64,000 nt of DNA from the NCBI GenBank assembly GCA_903813345.2, contig CAIIXF020000005.1:27469375-27533374 (forward strand). The letters run 5' to 3'. Shown one piece after another: positions 26,001-35,591 of the stretch (within the stretch, counting starts at the first letter, position 1; every line of letters starts with the position of its first letter). The stretch is from Owenia fusiformis. Lineage: Eukaryota; Annelida; Polychaeta; Sabellida; Oweniidae. The notes beneath the pieces were generated by a model. It searched no databases. It was not told the origin of the DNA and saw only the letters and a list, made by a program, of their open reading frames with translations. Both the position numbers and the translations under genes were made by a program.

Positions 26001-27892
26001 ATGAAGAAATGCACACAAGAATCACCGAAAATTCATGACAGTGTTCTCCTTAAGTGCTATGTGGAACAACCACTTGCTTCAAGTTACATGCAGTTCCACT
26101 CCTCTCGTTTCTCCAATGATTCTACAAATGTAAACCTGATAGAAATATTTGTCAATAATGACTGATTTCTAGTGAAGATCAAATTTTTGTGAGCAAAGAA
26201 TTATTACAGGAATTTAAAAGTGGGATCTTAGACACAAGGATCCATAGATTTCGCCGACAACCTTCTCCTTCTGGAGCCAATAGTTTAATTGCAGACTAAG
26301 AACAATTATACATAGCAAGAGCATCATGATATTGTCATTTCAATTCTTTTCAGCTGTGAACCATTTTCAGGCCCGAACTCCCCCCCCCCCTTGCCAAAAT
26401 TTCTTTCAAAATCATGCACTTTTTCACCATTCTGACTATTTTTTGAGTGATTTTTGGCCAAAGTTGTCAAAGTGAACCCCCCTAGAATTTTGGGGAAAAG
26501 TGAACCCCCCTTGAAAAATTCTGGCTAAGGGCCTGTTGCTTGAGAAAAACATGGGCATTCAATAGAGGATGCGATGAGTATCAGATTGAAACGATCAAGT
26601 TAAAACCCTTACATTAAACATATCAGACAATTTGCTAGATCCAGCTGACTTGACAATGAACTTCCAAATCGCAACCACAGACTTGATGAAATTTGTGTAA
26701 ACTTAGTATTTTGATTATTCTAGTTGCTCACTTTGAGTTAACGGCTGTAATGAACTTGCTTTAGGGCTCTTTAATGAGTACCACACTGAAAAAACTGTCA
26801 GGGTCATATCGATTATGATTACTCACTTCGAGAGCCATGTTAGATTTTGAAACTTATGGCTCTCAAACGGAGAAGTGAACAGCTGATCAATAGTGACCTT
26901 TGAAATCGATTTAAGTCGACCAGCGGCTTACTTTTGGTCTCTAACTGTGTCTTACATCAGTATCATCAATCCGTGTAAGTATTGGAGCGCTGGAGTACTT
27001 TTTCGATCAAGACTTGTAAATTGTTCATCGAGTGAAAGTTTTTAGGCCTATTTCCAATATGGCGGTTTGCTAGGTGCGAGATACGCAACGAACAAAATGA
27101 ATTTTGAAAATTAGTTAGGTTCGGACAACCTCCGGAGATTTACGAAAATGTCCGAGCAGAAACCGCCATATTGGAATTTGGCAGTAAAACAATTCACTCG
27201 ACTGACAATTACAAGTCTTGATTGAAAAAGAAGTACTCCAGCGCTCCAATACTAACACGGATTGATGATACTGATGTAAGACACAGTTAGAGACCAAAAG
27301 TAAGCCGCTGATCGACTTAATTCGATTTCAAAGGTCACAATCATTGAGCTGTCCAAATGCTCCGTGGGAAAGCTATTATATCAAAATCCAAATGGCTTTC
27401 GCAGGAAGTAAGATTATGAGTCTTTATGATACATTTTAACATGCAGTGATCCCCAATGGGTTTTTACATAGACTGATATGAAGGAATTGGTAAGTATCCA
27501 TGTAGTATTGAAACGACAGGTGTTTACAAGTCAACTATATGTAACTAGGTCAATATGATGACTCATTACATGGCATGTTTTCTGTACCCTGGTTGCTGGT
27601 ATATAATCTAGCCCGCATCTAGATCTGGTTCTACTCCGCCTTGACAACACTGAACGACTATACATATTCCATTCATTGATACCTCGGTTATAGGATCTGC
27701 AAGTTTGTTTGACGAATAGTAAACTGAAACAAAATACGGCGCAAAATATCAGGAAAACAAAAAAAGAAAAATTTACCTTCCCAGAACAGGCTGACTTTTT
27801 ATCTCGTAAAAACTGCCGACGTCACTCATCAATGGATCTTCTCCCATCTCCAGAAGACTGTCAAAGTCTAGGGAGATGCCTGATTCACTCAT
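10721..27892 (-). CDS. MITF: MITF/TFE (MiT) family bHLH-leucine zipper transcription factor
   Basis: Exons in coding order: 27777-27892 (first exon A), 19637-19841, 17537-17782, 14629-14736, 14238-14415, 11903-11978, 11439-11586, 10721-11017. Joined, they give 1374 nt, 457 aa, with every junction in phase. Using 21208-21425 as first exon gives 491 aa. The protein has the MiT hallmarks in order: Rag-binding-like helix ([10 protein letters not shown]), [11 protein letters not shown] motif, DSP phosphosite-like motif, acidic activation helix ([12 protein letters not shown]), sumoylation-like VKDE, basic region ending [27 protein letters not shown] helix 1, zipper, and C-terminal [11 protein letters not shown]. 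From family knowledge it binds E-box/M-box (CACGTG/CATGTG) DNA as a dimer and controls lysosome, nutrient and pigment-cell genes. Invertebrates usually have one MiT gene, so MITF/TFEB/TFE3 paralogy cannot be assigned finely. Confidence 0.95.
11439..11586 (-). CDS. MITF: MITF-like exon 7: helix 2 and leucine zipper
   Basis: Encodes [19 protein letters not shown] followed by the zipper to KMLLKIQ. From ASVDYI to KAHG (crossing into exon 8) it has 48 residues, the same as human MITF. It therefore keeps the family's out-of-register zipper that restricts dimerisation to MiT members. Donor CAG|GTTAGT. Confidence 0.95.
11903..11978 (-). CDS. MITF: MITF-like exon 6: basic region end, helix 1 and loop
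   Basis: 76 nt, phase 2 at both ends, encoding [16 protein letters not shown] and then TLLPRCNDP. The DNA-contacting Glu and the Arg cluster are intact. Acceptor TTTTCAG, donor CC|GTAAGT. Confidence 0.96.
12600..12845. repeat. Tandem pair of a ~120-bp dispersed repeat
   Basis: Two near-identical copies, each containing CCTTACAAGCTCAAATATAA, CATTGGTGAAGTTATTTAAG and ATATGAGCCAAAAATATTCT. Lies in an intron of the MITF-like gene. Confidence 0.75.
14238..14415 (-). CDS. MITF: MITF-like exon 5: sumo-like site and basic region
   Basis: Encodes a variable segment, then [11 protein letters not shown] with a psi-K-x-E sumoylation pattern, then [15 protein letters not shown], the start of the basic region with the DNA-contacting His. 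Human MITF has IKRE at the matching place. Ends A|GTAAGT. Confidence 0.94.
14629..14736 (-). CDS. MITF: MITF-like exon 4: acidic activation domain
   Basis: 36 codons in phase 0, encoding [20 protein letters not shown] and then [21 protein letters not shown] matches the amphipathic activation helix that recruits CBP/p300 in vertebrate MITF. Donor ACT|GTAAGT. Confidence 0.95.
15110..15490. mobile_element. Two copies of a dispersed AAGGCATTAACA repeat
   Basis: Copies at about 15125-15250 and 15335-15485 share AAGGCATTAACA, ATGTCACCACCT, CATTTGT, an ATCCACAAAA segment and GGYGACATAAAA. Related pieces are at 35905-36030, 46058-46090 and 49060-49080. Class unknown; no terminal repeats are obvious. 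Confidence 0.6.
16545..16830. repeat. Tandem duplication of ~150 bp in an MITF intron
   Basis: Two diverged copies of a segment from ATTTTATTTCYATTAATAT to ACAATTGTTAAGCAGAATTA. Confidence 0.7.
17365..17540. repeat. 86-bp tandem duplication spanning the exon 3 donor
   Basis: CTATGATCTACTT, TTATTGCTGGCCCCTTG, ACTGATGTATGTA and the splice-site string ATTTACCTCTGA (plus strand) occur twice 86 bp apart. On the minus strand both copies read TCAGAG|GTAAATACAT, at 17537 and 17451. Confidence 0.8.
17537..17782 (-). CDS. MITF: MITF-like exon 3: LENPTKYH motif and DSP site
   Basis: Starts [15 protein letters not shown], near-identical to all MiT proteins, and later has [12 protein letters not shown], similar in place to the ERK site (NSP) of vertebrate MITF. 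Ends SVSE|GTAAAT. An 86-bp tandem duplication copies this 5' splice site into the intron (see 17440-17540). Confidence 0.94.
19637..19841 (-). CDS. MITF: MITF-like exon 2: Rag-binding-like helix
   Basis: Acceptor TTTTGCAG before 19841 and donor CAT|GTAAGT. Encodes PAEVKNVNS then [19 protein letters not shown] and a Gln-rich stretch. This corresponds to the MiT N-terminal segment (MTSRILLRQQLMREQM in MITF, similar in TFEB) that binds Rag GTPases at the lysosome; Arg4 and Gln10 of that segment are kept. Its internal ATG could start a shorter isoform. The exon needs two bases from the preceding exon, as all the candidate first exons provide. Confidence 0.93.
21208..21425 (-). CDS. MITF: Alternative first coding exon B of MITF-like gene (aromatic/Asn-rich)
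   Basis: Open from ATG at 21425 to a donor CACAG|GTAATA at 21208. Its 218 nt leave two bases, exactly the phase needed by exon 2. It encodes 72 residues rich in Tyr, Trp and Asn, with [19 protein letters not shown], an NNNNNW run and a WWNGWH end. I do not recognise this N-terminus in vertebrate isoforms. The 5' end of the exon is not determined. Confidence 0.7.
22655..22955. repeat. G-run minisatellite
   Basis: About ten copies of GGCAAGGCAGTAGCTGCTAG followed by a run of 7 to 16 G. CAGTAGCTGCTAG is partly palindromic. It lies in the long MITF intron between first exon A and exon 2. The sense (minus) strand is C-rich. Confidence 0.9.
23330..23560. repeat. Cryptic AATAACYTGAYY repeat
   Basis: Degenerate short units such as GAATAACCTGATCAGAG and GGATTAACCTAG recur irregularly. 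Probably an old decayed minisatellite. Confidence 0.5.
24040..24215. repeat. Tandem duplication of ~95 bp
   Basis: GGTAATTACTTGTACACAGG and AAATTTTCAATTAATTCTAT each occur twice, about 97 bp apart. Confidence 0.7.
24811..26330 (+). pseudogene. Unrecognised decayed coding-like segment, possibly transposon remnant
   Basis: ORFs at 24811-25143 and 25491-25715, and a frame near 25773-25840 reading [19 protein letters not shown], follow each other on the plus strand without splice sites. The Cys spacing with a following H-x-M-R-C is like zinc motifs of retroelement tails, so a decayed mobile element is likeliest. No function is assigned. Confidence 0.25.
26370..26525. repeat. Dispersed repeat with C runs (inverse copy at 37806-37960)
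   Basis: Shares with 37806-37960 (opposite orientation) a polyC/polyG run, AAAATCATGCA, TTTTTCACCATTCTGA and GTGAACCCCC. A two-copy interspersed repeat, one in the MITF intron and one in an MCM3AP intron. Confidence 0.65.
26868..27364. repeat. ~200-bp-arm foldback inverted repeat
   Basis: Arms 26868-27070 and 27160-27364 are reverse complements with small differences, separated by about 90 bp. Shared strings include GTGACCTTTGAAATCG, CGGCTTACTTTTGGTCTCTA, AGTATTGGAGCGCTGGAGTA and CCAATATGGCGGTTT. It lies about 400 bp 3' of first exon A within the MITF intron. Probably a foldback transposon or the remains of two inverted MITEs. Confidence 0.85.
27777..27892 (-). CDS. MITF: First coding exon A of MITF-like gene (MITF-A type N-terminus)
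   Basis: ATG at 27892-27890, donor GGAAG|GTAAAT at 27777; 116 nt leave two bases, matching exon 2. It encodes [20 protein letters not shown] and then a segment with [11 protein letters not shown]. Human MITF-A begins with a similar QSESGIVPDFEV and YYELKSQPL. That two-part match identifies this as the conserved long-isoform N-terminus, separated from exon 2 by an 8-kb intron. Confidence 0.87.
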
Positions 27893-27984
27893 TGGAACGA
27901 TTTAATATGTGAATAACGTAGATTTGTTAGAAAAATCGTAACTTTTTTATTTTTCTCCAAAATGGGGTTCCTTGGCAGATCTAC

Positions 27985-28028
27985 CACGTGACCAATCGTA
28001 GCTATTTGATTGGTTTGTAATGACGTCA
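27985..28028. promoter_or_regulatory. Promoter-like cluster upstream of MITF exon A: E-box, CCAAT boxes, CRE
   Basis: Within 44 bp lie CACGTGAC (27985-27992, E-box/CLEAR half), CCAAT (27992-27996), an inverted CCAAT (ATTGG, 28009-28013) and a perfect CRE TGACGTCA (28021-28028). The cluster is 93-136 bp upstream of the exon A start codon. The arrangement fits a proximal promoter. The E-box is a site type that MiT factors themselves bind. Confidence 0.55.
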
Positions 28029-28988
28029 ATCCTATGATTAATTTACTCAAAATAGATTTTCTGGGGATTCCCAGACCAAAAGGTTATTAAAAATTAGTTT
28101 CACTTTCTTCTGCTATATCCTAGATGTTAGAAGTGTCTATCAAAATGATCCTAATTAAATCCTAGGGTAATTTTTCTTTTTAGATTTAACAAAAGAGGAA
28201 CATGTGTATGTTGAACATGTTCTTATCTATAGCTGTCATGAGACGTCTGTGTGTTTTGAAGTTCACACTTGTGACTGCTTAGTTTTATCACTTGACCCCA
28301 GATAACAATTGCATTGTTTGACACTACTATAGTAAGCATAGTATTAATTATCGAAGGCCAACAATATCGATGCAGATCTAGACTTCAAAGGTTTTGAATA
28401 AGTGCACTGATTGGTGAAGAAGAGATCCAAAGTGGAGGCGATGGATCTGAGGTCTTTGCCCTCTACACAGCCCAATCTGGAAATTAACAAGCAAGGGGGG
28501 GGGGGGGGGCATGGGGCAAATTTCAAGTCTGAAAAATCTATATAAAATCTAAAAAACTACCGCTCCAAATTACATGCATATGAAGTTAAGTCACTCAATG
28601 TTCATTTCTAAATACACCAAAAATTAGAAACATTCAGTAAAGAAATAAACCGAAAATAAAAATGAATAATCCTTGGATGAATTGGAAGTTATTCAAAATG
28701 TGCAAATGTTTTTCGAAAGGCAATTTATTTAAATACTGTACATGTATGTTATACTATATTGATAGTGAAAAATTACAAGCTGTTTTTACTGATTTATATT
28801 ATATTCTATGATCAGAAATAGGGATTAAGTAGTTAAATGATGTGTTCTCAGATGTTCCACCATAAAAGTAAAAATAGATGTGACTTTTAATGCATTTTGA
28901 TTTAAAATAACCCTGAAGTCTTCAGTCAGCAAACAGAAAGGGGGTGTAGCTTACCATAATGCTTTAAATGTTAAAGGAGCATTCTTAC

Positions 28989-29023
28989 CATTCTGTTGGT
29001 GAGAGTAAATCAAGAAACATCAT
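28989..29023 (-). CDS. Possible third alternative first exon of MITF-like gene
   Basis: Double ATG at 29023-29018, then FLDLLSPTE and a donor TG|GTAAGA, leaving two bases, the same phase as first exons A and B. The short N-terminus (11 residues plus a split codon) recalls the short first exon of vertebrate MITF-M in length only. The frame is also open upstream to a possible acceptor at 29094-29095 (CCTCAG), so it could instead be an internal exon of another minus-strand gene. Confidence 0.35.
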
Positions 29024-29108
29024 TCCTCCAGCCTGCTTATTCAAGTCCTCATTAACTTTTTTGAAAAATATCTTATTATTTTGAAATATCCAGCTGAGGG
29101 TGGTTAGG

Positions 29109-29247
29109 TAATGCTTTGGTCACATTTGCTCCGATTTTCATTACGGCGCCCGGCCGATTGAGTATTTTGTTCAAAATTGAATACAATATTGAGCAAAACA
29201 CTCAATCCGCCGCCCGATGGATCGGAGCAAATGTGACCCAAGCATTA
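29109..29247. mobile_element. Small MITE with ~25-bp inverted ends
   Basis: Left end contains GGTCACATTTGCTCCGAT, preceded by TAATGCTTT. The right end is its reverse complement, ending GCATTA at 29247. The interior is also largely palindromic (CGATTGAGTATTTTG against CAAAACACTCAATCC). No clear target-site duplication. Confidence 0.75.
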
Positions 29248-29299
29248 GTGGTTGCAATTTGCAGTTTTACAACCCCTACTGTAGTAGATTCTAACTGTT

Positions 29300-32200
29300 A
29301 TTTTTCCAGCATTACTTTAACTTTCTTTTCATGGTAAGATGATTTAGAACTTCTATTATATGACTTTCATCAGGACATGTATGTATATCCTAATAAAAGA
29401 GCTACAATCATATGAGATATGTGTAATGAATTCTAAAATGAAAACCTTGGAATATTAAGTACATGAAGATTACGAGTCTTAAAGTAAGACATTAATTAAA
29501 CAATATATAAATTATCAAATAATTTTATCAATAGCACAATGTATCCTGTTGAAACAATAGTACATTAGTTTGCTGGTTAATATACTTTATTAAAGGTGCT
29601 ACAAATAGTGCAGGGGGGCCATTCAACGATCATCGACAAGTGTCAAAATATATTTAGGTTTGGATATTTCATCAAGACTAACATATATTTTCATTATCTA
29701 CAAAGAAATCCTCTGGATGAACATTATTTCAGCTGATATTCCTCTTGAAACATGGTGGATCTTAAAAATCTATAAGTGGGACTCCCTTTATAGAAGCTTT
29801 GAATTGAATTTACACTTCTTAATGCTGAAATTAATAGTTTATACATACATTTTATGAAAATAGGTATGTCAAAGAAGGTATTAAGCCAAATATTGACCTG
29901 ATAGCTCAGAAAAAATAAAAATTTTCGAATTTTCTCTCTACAGTCCTTATTGCCCCTTTAAATATATTCGAAATTTAAATAACTGAAAAAACATCAAGTT
30001 TCTTTAAGATTTTCTCGATGTTAAAAATTTGTAATTTTTTCGAATAAAGTTCATTGAGTTATGATACAAGGGTGCTGTGTTGTATATACAACACTCATAT
30101 CAGTAGCTGACAATGCTCACTGCTACCATTGTTTTAAGATAGTACTTGATATGCTCTTACACATAAATAATACATCTTGACATTCATGTCTTGGACTGGA
30201 GAATACAGAGAGAAAGAGCGAAATTAGCAAGGAATAAAGTAAATAGACACGCAGTGCATACTTTAAATTGTATATAAATGCAAAAAAAGAAAATCAGATA
30301 ATTCATTCAAATTTTTGAAAGATTAACATGTAAAAGCATTAACTTAGTGATAACTTATGTATGGGTTAAGATCTTCTCTAAATACTTTATGTCATTATAC
30401 ATAAGGCCCATACAAGTTACTATCTGTTTTAAAGTTATTTTTAAAACACATGTACATGTAATTCAGCGACCAGGTGTTTGTAACTTAGTTCCACTTTAAA
30501 CTTGTAAAAGTGATAGTATAATGTGACTGTCATTAAATAAGTCTTATTGAAAGAAAACCCCTAATTTCCTGTAAGGTAAGATATTTGATTGACAGTTCAG
30601 TTATTGAATCGACCCAAAGGGCAATGTCAAACAAACAATTAATTTACAAGGGCCTAAAATATTTGGGTCAAGTACAGGTTACTTGTAATCTGTTTTGGAT
30701 GATGTATACTCAACAAAAAAGGGGTGTGAAATTGCAATATCTCCAACCCCCTCCCCCTTATCCCCTATCACTGACACAGGTGTGTTGTGGGGGGGGGGGG
30801 CTCACGGGGGTTTGTAGCTAGACTAAATTGACAGATCATTGCCTGACTTTGAATCAATCCTTTTGGGTAGTAAGAACAAATATAGCCTTACCTAACTATA
30901 CATGTCTTGTTGTTCTGGAGAAGACTTCTGAGCAGAATATGGTCTTTGCCTTGTTTATTTTTAGTGATAACATAGACTGCCTTAGGGTTCAATGATGGCA
31001 TGCTGTATGCTTCTAATGGACGGTTTCCTCACTTTCCTTCCTGGTTTTGGTATTATTTATGGACTGTTTTTCGCTTGTTATTCTATTATTGTTGTATATT
31101 ACCCTATCTTCAACAGTTGTCCTTGTATAGATCGTTATCCTCTTTATTCAGGCCGAATATTTTATTCCGGAAAGACCATCTCAAAACTGATTGTTCTGAA
31201 AAGAGCCTAAAGGGTTAATTATAATATACAGTATATTCACTTTCTCTTTCCACACTTAGTACATTTCTAGATTTCCAAGATATATATAATCAAGGAAGTA
31301 ATTGTGTAAAAATGCTTTTTCAGGAAGTTATTTACTGTTTGTGTTTTCTGTTTCTCTTTATGTATTTCCAGGGTCATTTAATGTAGGTGTAAAAATCATA
31401 TTATTAAGATATGTGAGTGTATGGTAAATACGAATTTGGAATATCATGATTCGTTCACAAGTGGATGAAAAGTGCCTCTTGAATGCACCATGGTAGTGTA
31501 TTTTCATTTTCTATGTAACCATGGCAACCACAAAAACAGAAAATTCTAAATTCATGATCTACTTCAATAAAATGTTGAATATTGCAATGTTAGTGGCATA
31601 TGTGGAATATGATGAATATACATTGCATTTTAAATATATATTTTTCTTTATTCTACACACTCATATCTGAATATCCAAGCTAAATATTGTACATCCAGTT
31701 TAAGAATTTGCAGAGTCTTACAAACAATGTTTTATAGGGATTGTTTTGATTCATAATATTGCCCTTTGTGCTCTTGATCCGTTGGTTAGTGTAAAATTGC
31801 ACAACCATGATTTATGCCACTTGGCCGAGATTTAAATGTGAGCAGATGAAGTATTGTTCACATTGAACAATATTGATCGTATTTGATGTCTTCTTCCGCC
31901 CACACATTGAATGCTTCTTTTATTTGTTTGAAACAGAAAACAGCCTCAAAATTGCAGTAAATATAATTAAAGTTGATTATGCAAAATTAAGAATGTGCAA
32001 AATAAAAATACTTACCATAACATTTTGCAGTATTCAAATTCAAGAGTTTTGGAATTTGCAAAGTTTGATATCCTCAATCCACATTTAGGCCAAAATTATT
32101 TCACTAGCAAAATAAACCCAAGGACAAAACTGCATTATGTATTCCCCAGACAAAAAATCATATTCTAAAATGCAAAATACATAATGATGTGTCGAGGTCT

Positions 32201-32430
32201 TGAAAAGCGAACTAAGCAAGTATGACCTGCATTCTCTAAATAGTACAAAAAGGCAGAAAAATATGTGATTTTATCAAATTTAAGTGAGGAATGTAAAGGA
32301 ATAAGAATGAGCAAATGACATTTTAGGCAGGGTTAAATATCAGGACATCATTGTATTGAGATACTGAATGGGACAAATCTAGTGAACTTTGTTTTGTATC
32401 AAGGGTCCTCATAATACTCTATAAGAAGGT
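29300..32430. other. Upstream/intergenic sequence, no gene seen
   Basis: Short ORFs such as 29660-29857 and 31000-31218 have no family resemblance or splice support. A G run with a TGTAGCTAGAC end (30785-30825) is a partial relative of the 10031-10152 element. Confidence 0.4.
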
Positions 32431-32439
32431 GCTATCTCT

Positions 32440-33920
32440 ACTGTCAGATACAAACATAATAGGTCTACTGTCAATCTGAGATATGATACTACACAGATAA
32501 TAGCCAAATATGAATTTCATTGTCTATACTACTCCAGTTCCCATAGTCCCCTTAACAATGATCCTCATAAATAGGCCTACAAGATCATTCCTCTCAGTCA
32601 ACCTCAGATATGATACTACATAATTAATAACCAAACATGAATTTCATTGTCTATACTGCTCCAGTTCCCATAGTTCCCTTAACAATGATCCTCATAAATA
32701 GGCCTACAAGATCATTCCTCTCAGTCAACCTCAGATATGATACTACATAATTAATAACCAAACATGAATTTCATTGTCTATACTGCTCCAGTTCCCATAG
32801 TTCCCTTAACAATGATCCTCATAAATAGGCCTACAAGATCATTCCTCTCGAGCTTTTCCTAGAGGTGTTAATTTTCTATTTCTGTTATTTAAAAATATAT
32901 CACCATTGTCGTAAGGGTTAGCATGGTATATCCTTAATAGCCAAAAATCAATTTCATTGTCTATACTGCTCCAGTCTCCATAGTTCCCTTAACGATGATC
33001 CTCATAAATAGGCCTACAAGATCATTCCTCTCAGTCAATCTCAGATATGACACTACACAATGAACAGCCAAACATGAATTTCATTGTCTATACTGCTCCA
33101 GTCTCCATAGTTCCCTTAACAATGATCCTCATAATAGGCCTACAAGATCATTCCTCTCAGTCAATCTCAGATATGACACTACACAATTAACAGCCAAACA
33201 TGAATTTCATTGTCTATACTGCTCCAGTTCCCATAGTTCCCTTAACAATAATCCTCATAAAAAGGCCTACAAGATCATTCCTCTGAGTCAATCTCAGATA
33301 TGATACTACACAATTAACAGCCAAATATGAACTTCATTGGCTTAACTGCTTCAGTTCCCATAGTTCCCTTAACAATGATCCTCATAATAGGCCTACAAGA
33401 TCATCCCTCTCAGTCAATCTCAGATATGATACTACACAATTAATAGCCAAACAAGAACTTCATTGTCTTTACTGCTCCAGTTCCCATAGTTCCCTTAACA
33501 ATGATCCTCATAATAGGCCTACAAGATCATTCCTCTCAGTCAACCTCAGATATGATACTACACAATTAATAGCCAAACATCAATTTCATTGTCTTTACTG
33601 CTCCAGTTCCCATAGTTCCCTTAACAATGATCCTCATAATAGGCCTACAAGATCATTCCTCTCAGTCAACCTCAGATATGATACTACACAATTAATAGCC
33701 AAACATCAATTTCATTGTCTTTACTGCTCCAGTTCCCATAGTTCTCTTAACAATGATCCTCATAAATAGGCCTACAAGATCATTCCTCTCAGTCAATCTC
33801 AGATATGATACTTACTACACAATTAATAGCCAAACATGATCCTCAGTCATAATTAGGCCTACAAGATCATCTCATCCCTCTCAGTAAATCTATCTAAGAT
33901 ATGATAACACTGCACATAAA
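32440..33920. repeat. ~127-bp tandem array, ~11 copies
   Basis: Unit contains CTCAGTCAACCTCAGATATG, ATTTCATTGTCTATACTGCT, TTCCCTTAACAATGATCCTC and AGGCCTACAAGATCATTCCT. Period 127 bp (32591, 32718). The array is broken once near 32850-32940 by unrelated sequence. Confidence 0.9.
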
Positions 33921-34659
33921 AGCAAGCACATGTGTGACCCTTCAATTGTCACATCAAAAAGTTCCTCTATTGAGTGTCCTCCTTTTTCAATGTAAGATGA
34001 GGATGCCATAATACAATTCAATTCAATTCAATGAACAAGTTTGGTTGCCATCTTCTCAAAATACAATACAGAGTCTTGTCTTCAGCTAAGTGGTCAGATT
34101 AGACAGTTGTTCACATATACAGGTTTTACTGTTTATACCCTCTGGAACAGATACAGATACCCTCTTGAATATTAATGTACACTATTCTCACCAATTTTAC
34201 AATTTATTACTTCAGTTTCTCCTATCCAGATACTAGGTTAAAAATAGTCTGGTTCTACAAGAATAAAAAAGTGAGACAAAAGAATATGATAATAGAGACC
34301 ATATGCTTTAGCTCCTCATGTAAAGGTCACTGTTTCTGCCTCTGCTTCTCACAATAATAGCAACTATTGAATTTGACATTTGAGGTTTTAGTATCATAGG
34401 ATTAAAATAATGAAAACAAAACTGGGCCCAAACTTTTAGCTGATCAGCATTACTAGTATATGATAAGCATTTATGATATTATTGTCATACAGTTTTACAC
34501 TATTTTAGCAAATTTTTTAAAAGATTCTATCAAATCAAATTATCATGAGAGAGCTAAGATGCACCTCAGCTTGGTTAAGATCATTGAACACTTTTTATAA
34601 AAATTTTGGCATAGGTAACTGTTCTACAAAAAGACAAAAAGAACATGAAAACCAAATTT

Positions 34660-34686
34660 TTTATTACAAATATACAGAACTTTATT
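34660..34686 (-). promoter_or_regulatory. Candidate polyadenylation signals of MCM3AP-like gene
   Basis: Minus-strand AATAAA at 34660-34665 and 34681-34686, about 340-370 nt past the stop at 35026. Implies a 3' UTR of roughly 0.4 kb. Confidence 0.4.
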
Positions 34687-35025
34687 ATCTTAAAATAGCT
34701 AAACATTGCCCTCTAATTTTACATTAAAAATACACTTTTTGACGAACAAACCCCACTTATGTTGCTCTTTATGCCTACCATTTGCCCCTTGTACTTGCCC
34801 TTCATACAGCAAACTCCATACAATTTTGCCAAAAATATGGAAATTGTTTCACACTGAGCCAAAGACACAATTAAAATGACAGAACTACTATACTGTTATT
34901 AAAATTGTAATTTCATTTAAAATTATTGTCCCTAATTTTAATTTTTAAATTCATTCAAAATAAAGTATCTCACTGCAAGTAAATCACCAAGGTTCCCATT
35001 ATTGCACGAATGAACATTATTTCTT

Positions 35026-35591
35026 TTACTCTGTCAAAAGAGCCTGAAGACGCATTTCATACAGTTTATCAGCTTCACGATTGTTCATGATATTTTGTTG
35101 TAATTTCACCAAACTTTCATTCAAATCATCACCCTGGACTTTGTATTCAAAATTGCTGTTCTGTGGTTCGTAGAAATTCCCCGGCAAATATGATTCATTT
35201 AAATTGACAGCACCAGGAGTGTTAGGGTGTAATTCCGAATCCGAACATCTTAATTTCATTTGTCGAGTAAAATCAGGCGTAAATCTCGGAGTCATTGGAA
35301 TAGTCGGGATATAGGCTGAGATATCATCCATACAATCATATTCAGATTCTCCATTTTGAACTGCTTTCGAAAGAAAATCATCAAATTCATCAGATTTTAA
35401 TTTTTCAATTGCTACCATCTGCTGTAGATTGTGAGTAGTATTCAAGGTTTCTATAACACTTTTGTCCGTTATATTTAGGTCAATGGCTGTAACGTCTTGA
35501 AGTTTGCGTTTTGATAGATTCCCAGAAGCCCCAGACTTTGTATGTTTGCGTTTTGATGCTCTCGATGTAGCTATGTCCATCTTCACAAAAT
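35026..35591 (-). CDS. MCM3AP: MCM3AP-like last exon
   Basis: Acceptor TTTTCCAG before 35591; stop TAA at 35026-35028. It encodes a basic SKRKHTKSG stretch, a low-conservation linker with Thr/Pro-rich SAYIPTIPMTPRFTP, and a C-terminal helix (DDLNESLVKLQQNI and EADKLYEMRLQALLTE). Human GANP also ends in a coiled helix of this sort. Confidence 0.88.

Noticed and set aside
30895-30985. A further MITF first exon on the minus strand ending at the GTAAGG donor near 30891
   Set aside because: Phase would fit, but no in-frame ATG is close and the peptide has no likeness.
31000-31218. Hydrophobic ORFs, possible small membrane protein
   Set aside because: Two overlapping frames, no splice or promoter context, no family likeness.
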